DNA of 28,267 nt. It comes from a virus. This document shows, in pieces, positions 15,417-23,863 of this stretch. Position 1 is the stretch's first letter; each line of letters opens with the position of its first letter. The stretch spans positions 1-28,267 of the IMG/VR virus record IMGVR_UViG_3300037882_002175, one strand, 5' to 3'. The position numbers and the translations under genes are program-made. A model generated the notes under the pieces. That model was given only the letters and a program-made list of their open reading frames with translations. It did not search any database and was not told the DNA's origin.

Positions 15417-16838
15417 ATGCTTAAAAATTTATATATTAAATATATAGAATTAATTTGTTTAACAAAACCACCTAAGTACTTAAAAGTATTACGTTTTATT
15501 TTACATTGGTTAACTATTCCCATTAAATTAATGGTCATCGGAAGTATGGGAACTTACCAAATTATTAGACAAGAATTCTTTACAAAAAGACGTAAAGTTC
15601 CACCATTGCCATCACATGAAATTAAACTTGAATACTTTAATTCAATTAAATCCAAATTACCAGTTCTTAAAACTGCAGAACTAGAACTTTACGTTAATAG
15701 AGTTCCATATTATGAACAACCTCAAAAATGGAATTTTAATAGTGATCATCAAGCATCTAGACATGGAGTGTATTGTTTTTTAAATGGTATTCTAGGAACT
15801 AGAGTGATAGAACAAGACGTTGCACTATGTAAACATTTAGTTATGGGTCAATTGGCTCGAGGTTATAAATGGAATCCATTTGAAAGTATGCAAATTGTTT
15901 ATAATCAAGGTTCAGTATCTGGGGATATGCTTATTGGTGTGTCATTAGCTATGACAAATCTGATCAAAGAAAAAATTGAAGAAGGAACACACATTCAAGG
16001 ATATAACGGATTTTTAAAAGAACGTTATGATGAAATGTTATATAATATTATTGAAAACGATTATTCATTACTAGAATACGTTAGACCTGATAAAGAAGAT
16101 CCTCAACAAGCTTTATGGGATAAAGCTCAAATTCATAACGAAAAAGCTATACCATCACAACACATTAAAATTAAATCAATTAGGGGTATGTGGCAACCTG
16201 GACTAGAAACCGTCGGAGCGCAAGCGCTAACAATCTTAGCGGCATTAAGAATTGGTGATAAAATTTTAGGAGCATCTTATGCTAAAAAAGAATATCGTCG
16301 CATGTTATTTAGATATGGTTATGGTTTACTTAGTTTATTCCCTACAGCATTTGTTAAATCTCAACGTGGGTACTTTAATGATCATAACTGTATTACCAGC
16401 CTTTATATATTATCTAGTCTTGCTGAAACTAAACTCGGTAGATTTTTCTGGAAAATTCCTATGCTTTATACATGGATGCTTAGTCGCACTTGGTATAACG
16501 GTTATTTTACTGGGCTTGTAGAAAAAGCACATCCTGGAACTATTTCACAATCTTATTTAGACAAATGTAAAGCTTATCTTTATGAAGATAAACCGTTAAC
16601 ATATAGTTACGCACAATCGGCGTCATTACCAGCGAACGAATACCCTGTAAAATTTAACGATATGAGTCAAGATGAGTTTTATCCAGATATGCCACACGAA
16701 CTTCTAGTTCCTACAGATTTAGATGATGAATCTAAACGACAAGTGTTGTCTGGTATTGAGAAATATAGAAGTGGGTTGGGATGGTTAGCTTGTGCGGTTT
16801 TATTAGAAAAGGACGCTAAAAATGTATTTAATACTTAA
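15417..16838 (+). CDS. Membrane-anchored protein of unknown function, 473 aa
   Basis: The start at 15417 is chosen over the upstream in-frame ATG at 15369 because TAAGGAG lies just before it. An N-terminal hydrophobic region (about 25-50, VLRFILHWLTIPIKLMVIGSM) could anchor it in the membrane. The remainder is rich in helices with recurrent aromatic and glycine turns (SRHGVYCFLNGILG, NQGSVSGDMLIGVSLAMTNL, PGLETVGAQALTILAAL, RGYFNDHNCITSLYIL), a pattern seen in alpha/alpha toroid enzymes and lipid or glycan-acting proteins. I could not assign a family. The next gene, a secreted protease, overlaps its 3' end by 17 bases, so the two are coupled. Confidence 0.65.
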   Translation: MLKNLYIKYIELICLTKPPKYLKVLRFILHWLTIPIKLMVIGSMGTYQIIRQEFFTKRRKVPPLPSHEIKLEYFNSIKSKLPVLKTAELELYVNRVPYYEQPQKWNFNSDHQASRHGVYCFLNGILGTRVIEQDVALCKHLVMGQLARGYKWNPFESMQIVYNQGSVSGDMLIGVSLAMTNLIKEKIEEGTHIQGYNGFLKERYDEMLYNIIENDYSLLEYVRPDKEDPQQALWDKAQIHNEKAIPSQHIKIKSIRGMWQPGLETVGAQALTILAALRIGDKILGASYAKKEYRRMLFRYGYGLLSLFPTAFVKSQRGYFNDHNCITSLYILSSLAETKLGRFFWKIPMLYTWMLSRTWYNGYFTGLVEKAHPGTISQSYLDKCKAYLYEDKPLTYSYAQSASLPANEYPVKFNDMSQDEFYPDMPHELLVPTDLDDESKRQVLSGIEKYRSGLGWLACAVLLEKDAKNVFNT

Positions 16839-17499
16839 TATATTTATTACATTACTCACAATAACAAATGTTAACGCTAAACCTATAAAAATTGCAGTAA
16901 TGGATAGCGGAATTAATTCATATTATAAATTTCTACACGAAAAAACCTGTGAATTTGAAAATTTTACAAATTCGGTTGAGGACGACCTGAAGCATGGAAC
17001 AAACGTCACAGGTTTAATTTTTAATGAATTAAAAGATGCTAAAATTGATTATTGTTTTGTTGTTATTAAAATTTTTCCAACAAATGACGCAGCAGAAAGT
17101 ATTTATAAAGCGTTAGAATTCGTTTCAAATAGTAAAGACATTGACTATTTAAATTTAAGTTTGGGCGGATACGGTAATTTAATAAGGGAAGGAAAACTAC
17201 TAGAAAAAATTGCCAATAATGGTGTTAAAATTATTGCTGCAGCCGGTAATAATAGTCATAATTTAGATGAATCTTGTAATTTCTTTCCGGCTTGTTATGA
17301 TAAGGTAACGGGTATATATATTATAGGTAATGGATTTTCACTCGATAATAGATCCAAAACTAGTAATTATGGTAGTAGGGTTACTGCGTGGGTCGATGGT
17401 CAACAAAAATGTTTTTATGATATATGTATGTCTGGAACGTCACAAGCTACAGCAATATTTACAGGTCAATTAGTAAAACAACATAAAGGAAAAAAATAA
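16822..17499 (+). CDS. Subtilisin-like serine protease with signal peptide
   Basis: 225 residues. A hydrophobic N-terminus (LILNIFITLLTITNVNA) looks like a cleavable signal peptide ending at about residue 19. The S8 catalytic triad is complete: D28 in IAVMDSGI, H58 in KHGTNVTG and S207 in SGTSQAT; the oxyanion asparagine is N143 in AAAGNN. The canonical proline after GTSxA is absent (GTSQATAI). It is a minimal subtilase without a pro-domain or C-terminal extension. Export to the periplasm or envelope is inferred. Secreted subtilases are unusual in phages; possible roles are lysis, cleavage of envelope or surface proteins, or superinfection exclusion. The upstream membrane protein is coupled to it. 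Confidence 0.88.
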   Translation: MYLILNIFITLLTITNVNAKPIKIAVMDSGINSYYKFLHEKTCEFENFTNSVEDDLKHGTNVTGLIFNELKDAKIDYCFVVIKIFPTNDAAESIYKALEFVSNSKDIDYLNLSLGGYGNLIREGKLLEKIANNGVKIIAAAGNNSHNLDESCNFFPACYDKVTGIYIIGNGFSLDNRSKTSNYGSRVTAWVDGQQKCFYDICMSGTSQATAIFTGQLVKQHKGKK

Positions 17500-17501
17500 A
17501 T

Positions 17502-17831
17502 ATGACTCAACCACTAACTGGCGATAGACAAATGGAATTAATGACTCAATTGGGTGATATTGCTCTAGAGTTAGGATGGGTTATTGCTATTCCACCAACT
17601 GACACGACTGAAGGTATTATAATGGGAACACTAAATTATGTCGCTTCGATAGACGAACTTCTTCCTGAAGAAGAAAAATTAGATATATTAATAAATGATG
17701 AGCAAATGGGTGAAATTCAAGATGAACTAGATTCAGTTCAATCTAGTGTAAATTTAGATGATAAATTAATCTCAACTAACGTTATTCCTAAGTCAACAAT
17801 ACCAAAAAAGGGTGGGTATAATGTCCACTAA
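17502..17831 (+). CDS. Hypothetical acidic protein, 109 aa
   Basis: An acidic protein with a leucine- and methionine-rich first half (RQMELMTQLGDIALELGWVI) and an aspartate/glutamate-rich middle (DELLPEEEKLDIL, QMGEIQDELDSV). No motif is recognised. It follows the protease stop by two bases with AAGGA upstream, and the next gene starts inside its last codons, so it belongs to the same operon. Confidence 0.6.
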   Translation: MTQPLTGDRQMELMTQLGDIALELGWVIAIPPTDTTEGIIMGTLNYVASIDELLPEEEKLDILINDEQMGEIQDELDSVQSSVNLDDKLISTNVIPKSTIPKKGGYNVH

Positions 17832-18051
17832 CGACATTATTATATTCGTGTTAATGTGTATATTTTCTTTATATATTGGATTTAAATTAGGGAGAGAATT
17901 TACTACAAATACATCAACATTAGTTTTTAATAAATTAATGGAAAATTTAGTATCTAAAGGTTTTGTAACTAAAGATCAATTTAAAGAAGCGTTTTATGCT
18001 TCTTCTTATACTTTACTTAAAGATTTGAAATCCAATAAGAATACACAATAA
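17821..18051 (+). CDS. Small single-span membrane protein, 76 aa
   Basis: The ATG at 17821 is preferred to a GTG at 17812 because a GGGTGG purine run precedes it. It overlaps the preceding gene by 11 bases in another frame. Residues 5-21 (DIIIFVLMCIFSLYIGF) form one membrane span near the N-terminus, followed by a basic/polar helix (LVFNKLMENLVSKGFVTKDQFKEAF). The size and single span are compatible with a holin/antiholin or spanin-like role next to a protease, but this is only positional inference. Confidence 0.6.
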   Translation: MSTNDIIIFVLMCIFSLYIGFKLGREFTTNTSTLVFNKLMENLVSKGFVTKDQFKEAFYASSYTLLKDLKSNKNTQ

Positions 18052-18156
18052 TATAAAATTTATAATATTCCAATTAGCATAATATAGTTTATAAGACAAT
18101 TTATAAACTACAGTTTTTTTATGTTCTTTAATTTCTACAGGTTTTAATTTAGCCAT
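18013..18156 (-). CDS. Possible 47-aa membrane peptide, antisense to a plus-strand gene end
   Basis: ATG at 18156 on the minus strand opens a 47-codon frame to TAA at 18015-18013. AGGAAG lies about 12 bases upstream, and the start is only 8 bases past the preceding minus-strand gene. The product is basic at its N-terminus and ends in a hydrophobic segment (INFILLCILIGFQIF), like a tail-anchored membrane peptide. It overlaps the last 39 bases of the plus-strand gene at 17821-18051 and reads through the plus-strand terminator stem. Plausible but unproven. Confidence 0.35.
   Translation of the reverse strand: MAKLKPVEIKEHKKTVVYKLSYKLYYANWNIINFILLCILIGFQIFK
18085..18120 (+). terminator. Intrinsic terminator of the protease operon
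   Basis: A perfect 10-bp stem, TAGTTTATAA (18085-18094) and TTATAAACTA (18101-18110), with loop GACAAT, then CAG and T7 (18114-18120). It lies 33 bases after the last plus-strand stop codon. Confidence 0.75.
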
Positions 18157-18163
18157 ATTGTTA

Positions 18164-18838
18164 TTAACTTCCTAAATTTATTATAGCTTTCATAACTTTA
18201 TCTTTATTCTGTAACAATTCATCAGAAGGTTTAACCTTTAGTTTTTCATTTAAACTGTCTAAAGCTTTTTTAAGAGCTTGTAAATTGTCATTTGTTGTTT
18301 TTTTAGGTAAAATATCTGGAGTTATTACTTTACCAAATTGGTCTTTTTTACTAGCCATATATGTAGAATTAGCTAAAATGTTATCAACTAAACTTTGTTG
18401 TAACATTTCACCATTTAATTTAAATTTTGTAATATCTTCAGGTGAAGTCGCTTTACCCATAAGATCTGCGTTACTTTTAATTTTATTAGAAACATTAGAA
18501 ATAAAGGCTTCAGAACTAGGTGGATTAAAATTTTTAAAACCTTGACCTGTATATTGTTCGGCTCTAACTCGACCTAATTCTGTCGGTAATGTATCTCGAA
18601 AAAATTCAGCAGTATTTTGTCTAGTTTTACCCACAATACCACCAACATTAGCCATAGACTGAGCGTCACTAACGTGACGATTTAATTCATCCATTTCTTT
18701 GTGATTCATAGGTAAACCTACGTTTTGAATTGAAGGTATATCTGTATATTCAGGGTAAGGAATTTCTTTTCCTGTACCTTGAGTTAATTGTGGACCGCCC
18801 ATTTTATTATGTAAAGATTTGAATCTGTTATTATCCAT
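18164..18838 (-). CDS. Hypothetical protein, 224 aa, probable virion-associated
   Basis: A polar, helical protein rich in lysine, asparagine and glutamine (VSNKIKSNADLMGKATSPEDI, DNLQALKKALDSLNEKL). The N-terminal part has proline/glycine-rich turns (KEIPYPEYTDIPSIQNVG). No family is recognised. It overlaps the peptidase gene upstream by 8 bases in the minus-strand structural block, so it is probably made late with the virion proteins. Confidence 0.55.
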   Translation of the reverse strand: MDNNRFKSLHNKMGGPQLTQGTGKEIPYPEYTDIPSIQNVGLPMNHKEMDELNRHVSDAQSMANVGGIVGKTRQNTAEFFRDTLPTELGRVRAEQYTGQGFKNFNPPSSEAFISNVSNKIKSNADLMGKATSPEDITKFKLNGEMLQQSLVDNILANSTYMASKKDQFGKVITPDILPKKTTNDNLQALKKALDSLNEKLKVKPSDELLQNKDKVMKAIINLGS

Positions 18839-19340
18839 ATATATTCTCTAGTAATTCATTTAAATCTGAAGGAGTTATATAATCTAAATTCCCTGGTATA
18901 TCTAATCCATATATTTTACAAACATTAGCTGCTAATTCCGAACAAATAAAACTATTATCAGCGTTATTATGTTTATTTAATTCTAAACGTAATAATTTTT
19001 TTAAACCTATCCAAAATAATTGAGTAAAGGAATAAGGTTTCCCTAAATTTTTTCTTAAAAATGTTATAATTGATATAAATTGTTCTTGAGTTGCATCTAA
19101 AATATATTCTTTAACTATAATATTATGCTCTAGAAATACATCTTCAAGCATTTCATTTACAAGACCGTGACTGGCTTGTGATATAATATTTAAATCAGTT
19201 AAGCTATCTTTATATTTAATGTAAACGTGAGAAAAATCCCTTTTTTCTACATTTTTAATAAACACGCTACCAATTTTAAATTGACTCTTAGCTCTGGAAA
19301 ATCCTATAACAATGTTTGTATATTTTAATTGTACCGACAT
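18831..19340 (-). CDS. Permuted NlpC/P60-like cysteine peptidase (YiiX/C92-type)
   Basis: 169 residues with the two hallmarks of the permuted papain-like group: a histidine in FSHVYIKY (H38) ahead of a cysteine in FICSELAANVCKIYG (C132), followed by ITPSDLNELL, a common end of this family. Such proteins cleave amide bonds in peptidoglycan peptides or lipids and are frequent in phage structural modules. A virion-borne or lysis-associated hydrolase is the likely role, but enzymatic activity is inferred. It is separated from the next upstream gene by a single base. Confidence 0.65.
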   Translation of the reverse strand: MSVQLKYTNIVIGFSRAKSQFKIGSVFIKNVEKRDFSHVYIKYKDSLTDLNIISQASHGLVNEMLEDVFLEHNIIVKEYILDATQEQFISIITFLRKNLGKPYSFTQLFWIGLKKLLRLELNKHNNADNSFICSELAANVCKIYGLDIPGNLDYITPSDLNELLENIYG

Positions 19341-19341
19341 A

Positions 19342-19665
19342 TTAAGTGTTTACCAATAATTGTTGCTGGCGTATCACGGATAAAATACCAACCATTAATG
19401 ACTGCAAATTGGTACTAGCACCTAAAGGTTCACCAGTTGATGGATCAATTAAAGGTATAGGAACTAACGCGTTAGTTGCTAAATTTAAAGTAAAAGAAAA
19501 TGACGCCTTGGGATTAATTTCAACAATTGTGTTATCAGCTAATTTAACTGCCATTGCTTGAGAAATGGTCACAACAGGTAAACTATTTGTTGGATATTCA
19601 ATTGTTATATTATTGGCTCGCACATAAGGTACCCCAATCTGAGTTGAATTATAATTAACTGACAT
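19342..19665 (-). CDS. Probable virion protein, 107 aa
   Basis: A beta-rich protein (NNITIEYPTNSLPVVTISQAM, FSFTLNLATNALVPIPLIDP) ending in a helix (LQSLMVGILSVIRQQQLL). No family is recognised. The composition and its place 24 bases after the large repetitive fibre gene suggest a structural or attachment component. It starts after an AAGGAG-type site (AAAAGGAG on the minus strand). Confidence 0.55.
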   Translation of the reverse strand: MSVNYNSTQIGVPYVRANNITIEYPTNSLPVVTISQAMAVKLADNTIVEINPKASFSFTLNLATNALVPIPLIDPSTGEPLGASTNLQSLMVGILSVIRQQQLLVNT

Positions 19666-19688
19666 AAAAACTCCTTTTAATAATGTTA

Positions 19689-21794
19689 TTAATATTCGTA
19701 ACCTAAAATTGAAACTTTAGCGTGTCCCGCTGCGGCGGCGACACCTGTAGCATTTACGCCTAATAAAGAAATACCAATACCAGTTCCTGCTGAGAAAATT
19801 AAACCTTCAGGTAAAGTCAAAATCATAACATGTGACGTTCCTGCCGTTGCTACCCTTGAACCGACCAACCAAGAATTTACTAATGGTGAACCAATAGCAA
19901 CAACACCGGCAGTGTTAGCCCTTAAACTAATTTGAATAGAACCAATAGCGGCAACGGCAACATGAGTAACCACTATTTGTGTTATTCTATAGAATTTTGT
20001 CGCTGTAACAACGGCAGGTGTTGTTGTTGCTGCAACCGCTGCATTATTTTTGTAACCAGTTAATGATAATAATGTATCGGTTACTGTGGATAAAACTTGT
20101 CCTGCAGTAAAATAATTAGTCACAACTCTTCCTGCATCATGTAAATCTTGAACCATGAAACCTGTAGTACCTTGAGTTCCCTTTGTTATAGCTATGGGAT
20201 TAGATTCACTTCGCAATAATCCTGTTGTAGTTAAAGATAAAGGTGATGTTTGTGCTGTTGTATATGCTGGAGCAGCAGTTGTTACCGCCCCCATCTGAAG
20301 TTGACCCGATTGTCCTGCTGTTGTTGAAGCTTGCGATACGATTAAACCTGTAGTATTTGTTACAATAGACGATAACGATGTGTTGCCTGTAGTTTGAAGT
20401 GCCGAAGTTGACGCTCCGGTCGGTAAAGACACCGTTCCTGAAATATTAGAAATTGAACCTATAGTGTTTGATCCTGTCGGTAGTGGATTTGTTATTGAAC
20501 CTAAAGTTGTGACAGCACTTAAAGTTTGTGCCGCAGCAATTGATACTGTAGCGTTCAAATTAGACGCAGTAGATTGTGCTACAGTAAAACTCCCAGTGCC
20601 GGCATTTGCTGTAACTTGTCCTATGGAATTTGTACCTGTAGGTAGTGCGGTTGATACGGTAACCGCTCCTGTATTCACCGCGGTAACTTTAACATTTAAC
20701 GCGGAGAGTGTCGCTTCGGTGGAAGCACCGGAAGGTAGAGGTAATGATGATGCACTTACGGGTTGAGTTACACCACTTCCATCAACTTGTAAACGATTTG
20801 CTGTAACAGTTAAATTTGAAGGAATTTTTACATTGATTGCAGATTGTGTTGATTCTAAATTTAATGCTGAAGTGTTAAGATTCGTTCCGGCATTCGCTGT
20901 AACAGTTCCTGAAATTGGTTGAGTCGCAGGAAAGTTAGAAACCGAAACCGATCCTATTGCATTACTTCCTGTTGGTAATGAAGGTAAACTGTCAATAACT
21001 GTATGTAAATTAGTTCCGGTAGCTTGAGTTACCGTTACCGTAGACAATGGAGTTAACGTCGTTAACTGTGCTGCAGGTAAAACTACAGGTACGGAAGCTG
21101 AAGATAGAGCTTGACCTAACGATGGAGTTTTTACATCAATTGAAGATAATGAAGTATTCCCTGTAGTTTGTAATGCTGACGTTGCAGCGCCTGACGGCAA
21201 AGGTAAACTGACAGCACTAACCGCTTGTGTTGCAGGAAAATTAGAAACAGATACACTGCTTAATGGAGTAAGTGTTGATAATTGCGAAGAAGTTAAAACG
21301 ACAGGAACTGAGGCGGCAGCTAACGCTTGACCTAATGCTGGTGTCTTATTATCTATAGATGTTAGTGATGCGTTTCCGCTTGTCTGTAATGCTGACGTTG
21401 CCGCACCACTCGGTAAAGGTAATGTGCTGGCTGAAACATTAAATGTTCCCGATCCTGCATCAGCAACTACAGTCCAAGAACCAGATTGAGAACTAGGGAT
21501 TGAGGTTTGATTTGATGCAATAACGACAGGCACGGAAGCTACCATAGTAGCTTGTCCTAAATTTGGAGCCTTACCGTCCAATGACGCTAAACTAGAATTC
21601 CCAGTAGTTTGTAATGCTGACGTTGACGCCCCTGAAGGTAAACTTATTGGTAATGGATTACTAGACGACACATCGCCGTCATTTGAACCGTCAGCACCTA
21701 ATGTTAATTTAATTCTTTGATGTAACGCTCCAGCAATTTCGTCGGCGGCAATTACCGCACCTACACCTGGAGTCACATTTATATTATCTGCCAT
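19689..21794 (-). CDS. Repetitive phage appendage/fibre protein, 701 aa
   Basis: Low-complexity Ser/Thr/Ala/Val-rich protein with tandem modules: LPSGAxTSALQTxGNxSLxSxD occurs at about 52-73, 128-147 and 200-220 with a further partial copy near 450, each followed by a VPVV strand; VSVSNFPATQ recurs at about 181-190 and 283-292. The C-terminal 150 residues are non-repetitive (TKFYRITQIVVTHVAVAA to ILGYEY) and probably form a globular beta domain. This matches the tail/head-fibre-like proteins of many phages; which appendage it builds is not decidable here. It lies in a block with two smaller related proteins. Confidence 0.7.
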   Translation of the reverse strand: MADNINVTPGVGAVIAADEIAGALHQRIKLTLGADGSNDGDVSSSNPLPISLPSGASTSALQTTGNSSLASLDGKAPNLGQATMVASVPVVIASNQTSIPSSQSGSWTVVADAGSGTFNVSASTLPLPSGAATSALQTSGNASLTSIDNKTPALGQALAAASVPVVLTSSQLSTLTPLSSVSVSNFPATQAVSAVSLPLPSGAATSALQTTGNTSLSSIDVKTPSLGQALSSASVPVVLPAAQLTTLTPLSTVTVTQATGTNLHTVIDSLPSLPTGSNAIGSVSVSNFPATQPISGTVTANAGTNLNTSALNLESTQSAINVKIPSNLTVTANRLQVDGSGVTQPVSASSLPLPSGASTEATLSALNVKVTAVNTGAVTVSTALPTGTNSIGQVTANAGTGSFTVAQSTASNLNATVSIAAAQTLSAVTTLGSITNPLPTGSNTIGSISNISGTVSLPTGASTSALQTTGNTSLSSIVTNTTGLIVSQASTTAGQSGQLQMGAVTTAAPAYTTAQTSPLSLTTTGLLRSESNPIAITKGTQGTTGFMVQDLHDAGRVVTNYFTAGQVLSTVTDTLLSLTGYKNNAAVAATTTPAVVTATKFYRITQIVVTHVAVAAIGSIQISLRANTAGVVAIGSPLVNSWLVGSRVATAGTSHVMILTLPEGLIFSAGTGIGISLLGVNATGVAAAAGHAKVSILGYEY

Positions 21795-21806
21795 GTTACT
21801 ATCCCC

Positions 21807-22118
21807 TTACGTCAATATAATTCTGACTGTCGTATTATTTAATGTTCTATAACTCAATCTATAATCAAAAGTTTCGGGAGTTGTTAATGCTAACAATAAA
21901 CCAAAAGGTGATCCTGCTGGTAAAATTACATTTCTTAATACCCAAGTATCTCCAGGTGTAGGACTTACTGGATCTGAATTTAGTTCGGGTATATTAAATC
22001 CTGAAGATGATGTAGCTTCCTCAATTGCGTCTTGTACATTTGTAGCAACGAATCCATTAGTTGAGTTATCAAATGGTGTACTTTTAGCTACATTAGTTAC
22101 TGCTATTTTATTTATCAT
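21807..22118 (-). CDS. Small fibre/attachment-type structural protein, 103 aa
   Basis: The N-terminus carries the widespread phage-fibre motif PFDNSTNGFVATNVQDAIEEA (about 16-36, split here), seen at the base of tail and head fibres. The remainder is beta-rich (GDTWVLRNVILPAGSPFG, FDYRLSYRTLNNTTVRIILT). It is coupled to the upstream gene by TAATG and lies 12 bases before the large repetitive fibre gene, so the three are probably parts of one appendage. Confidence 0.6.
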   Translation of the reverse strand: MINKIAVTNVAKSTPFDNSTNGFVATNVQDAIEEATSSSGFNIPELNSDPVSPTPGDTWVLRNVILPAGSPFGLLLALTTPETFDYRLSYRTLNNTTVRIILT

Positions 22119-22861
22119 TATGCTGACTCCGTAATTCTGGCGTTTTTAGTTGCCATAGTACTATAAAGAAATATTTTAGCCGTATTACTTCTGTCTAATT
22201 CAAATGTAATAAATTGATTTTTAAAAAGAGGAGTTCCTGTTGTGTTAGTTACTGTGTTGTCATATCCCCAGTACATATCACCATCAGTAGGCATAACAGT
22301 AACAATAGATCTGTTAGTTAAAGGTGACCCACCAATTTTTACTTCATAAGCTGTATTAGCTAAAGTTAAACTTAGATTACCTTGAAGCCCACCAGTCTTT
22401 ATGCCAATACCACTAGCTATATTAACATCCAAAGCTCCACCTAATGATGTTAAATTGTTTCCGCTACTGTCTTTTATTAAAGATGAAACCGAATCAGTTG
22501 AAGATGAAAGATTTCTAATATCCAAATCTACGGCATCAACAGTTAAGGAACTGCCGTTGTCCGTAATATTTATCGAACCATCAATGTTCACATCTAAAGA
22601 ATTAGTTCCGGTTACATCTTTGATGGATATATTATCACCATCTGCTGCATCAACTTCAATAGATATAGGATTAATTAAATTTACATTTAATGAACCATCA
22701 GTATTTACGTTTAATAAATCACCTGCAGGATCTTTTATTACAACTTCACCTAACGAAGCTGTAACTGCTGCATCAACTCTAATGCGTTTAGAGCTGTCAT
22801 CATACGACTCCTTAAGTACTTGATTACCGTCTAATTTTGTACCAATAGATGACATATTCAC
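22118..22861 (-). CDS. Beta-rich virion appendage protein, 247 aa
   Basis: First gene of the minus-strand appendage operon. Repeating beta strands with alternating aspartate/asparagine (IKDPAGDLLNVNTDG, DNISIKDVTGTNSLDVNIDG, SLIKDSSGNNLTSLGGALDVNI) suggest a repetitive beta-helix or beta-roll, followed by a globular C-terminal domain (SIVTVMPTDGDMYWGYD). Similar strings occur in fibre-like phage proteins. The start follows AAAGGTGA. No receptor-binding motif can be identified. Confidence 0.6.
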   Translation of the reverse strand: MNMSSIGTKLDGNQVLKESYDDSSKRIRVDAAVTASLGEVVIKDPAGDLLNVNTDGSLNVNLINPISIEVDAADGDNISIKDVTGTNSLDVNIDGSINITDNGSSLTVDAVDLDIRNLSSSTDSVSSLIKDSSGNNLTSLGGALDVNIASGIGIKTGGLQGNLSLTLANTAYEVKIGGSPLTNRSIVTVMPTDGDMYWGYDNTVTNTTGTPLFKNQFITFELDRSNTAKIFLYSTMATKNARITESA

Positions 22862-22910
22862 CTTTGAATGTATTAAAATTATTAAATCTTCTCTATATCA
22901 CTTGTTATTA

Positions 22911-22937
22911 TTGACATTTTTAAAAAACTCTGATAAT
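22911..22937 (+). promoter_or_regulatory. Candidate sigma-70-like promoter for the 22949 gene
   Basis: TTGACA (22911-22916) is a perfect -35. GATAAT (22932-22937) follows at a short 15-base spacing, or TAATCT (22934-22939) at 17. The start codon lies only about 11 bases downstream and no Shine-Dalgarno is present, so the transcript would be leaderless or nearly so. Confidence 0.5.
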
Positions 22938-22948
22938 CTACTTTTTAT

Positions 22949-23419
22949 ATGTCATTCAAAAGATTTTTAAAACAAATATATAGAGTTATTAGATTTATTC
23001 CTGTTGTCTGGAGAACTTTTCCGTACGACCACAGCAGTTGCTTAGAATTATATAAAGAAGGATTAAAAGATCTTAAATTTGAAATTGTGAATGGTTATGG
23101 TGCTAATGGTAAAAAACTAGGTCACAAGATCGACATTATGATTAATCTTATTAATCGTATTAATAACGAATGGGAAACATACTCAGAATTTCGTTATAAT
23201 CTTCTTAATAAGGAATTTGGACCATCGGAACGTTCATTTACACCTTTACCAAATAAACCAGGATTTTCTTCTTGGGATCAAAATAATCAAAGACGTAATA
23301 CGCCACAATTTAAAAAACGTGTTCTTCAACACATTAAAGAAGAAGCTTATTTACAAGAACAGGATATTCGTATGTTAGCTAATATGATCGCTAAAAACCA
23401 TGCAAGGTTGTGGGATTGA
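22949..23419 (+). CDS. Hypothetical protein, 156 aa
   Basis: The N-terminus is basic and hydrophobic (KRFLKQIYRVIRFIPVVWRTFPYD), then a helical region with YKEGLKDLKFEI and INLINRINNEWETY, a proline-rich linker (RSFTPLPNKPGF) and a helical end. Small phage proteins with this 'aromatic-basic start then FPYDHSSCLELYKEGLK' layout are common but uncharacterised. Possibly membrane- or nucleic-acid-associated. There is no ribosome site; a -35/-10 pair sits immediately upstream. Confidence 0.55.
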   Translation: MSFKRFLKQIYRVIRFIPVVWRTFPYDHSSCLELYKEGLKDLKFEIVNGYGANGKKLGHKIDIMINLINRINNEWETYSEFRYNLLNKEFGPSERSFTPLPNKPGFSSWDQNNQRRNTPQFKKRVLQHIKEEAYLQEQDIRMLANMIAKNHARLWD

Positions 23420-23503
23420 GTCTTCCTTGACTCATGATTGTCCTGACATTGGACTAAATACCCGACATTTCAACTTGTTAAGGAATCTAAACACTGGAGA
23501 ATT

Positions 23504-23701
23504 ATGAAAGTTAAAATTAAAGGTATTGATAATTTACAGGATGTTATCGCATGGAGTAGTCAAACTATTTCATCTACAGACAAGCCAGGAATGTTCGGAA
23601 CGATCAAAGACATGATAGTTCCTGTTGTCATCATAGTAGTAAGAGGAACAACTAAAGTTGCTGTACATCCAGTACATGATATAGAAGAACTACATAAATA
23701 G
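23504..23701 (+). CDS. Small hypothetical protein, 65 aa
   Basis: A good GGAG site precedes the ATG. The protein is a small alpha/beta candidate with a hydrophobic strand (MIVPVVIIVVRG at 37-48) between polar ends. The hydrophobic core is probably a buried strand rather than a membrane span. No family is recognised. A hairpin TGAGTC-TTCCTT-GACTCA (23417-23434), covering the end of the previous gene, separates the two. Confidence 0.5.
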   Translation: MKVKIKGIDNLQDVIAWSSQTISSTDKPGMFGTIKDMIVPVVIIVVRGTTKVAVHPVHDIEELHK

Positions 23702-23863
23702 CTCAGGATATACATCCTTCGCTCGTCTCGAAGCAAAGCTTCTCGTTTATGTAAGGAATAGAGAAGGGGCACGACGTTACAAACATTCATAGTATTACGT
23801 CATATTGGTCAGTATTATAGACAAGTTACAAACGACAACTAAATTTAAGAAGAACAGGATTGT

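Noticed and set aside
20464-20766. Plus-strand 100-codon frame inside the fibre gene
   Set aside because: It is the antisense of a low-complexity repetitive gene, which commonly leaves long open shadows.
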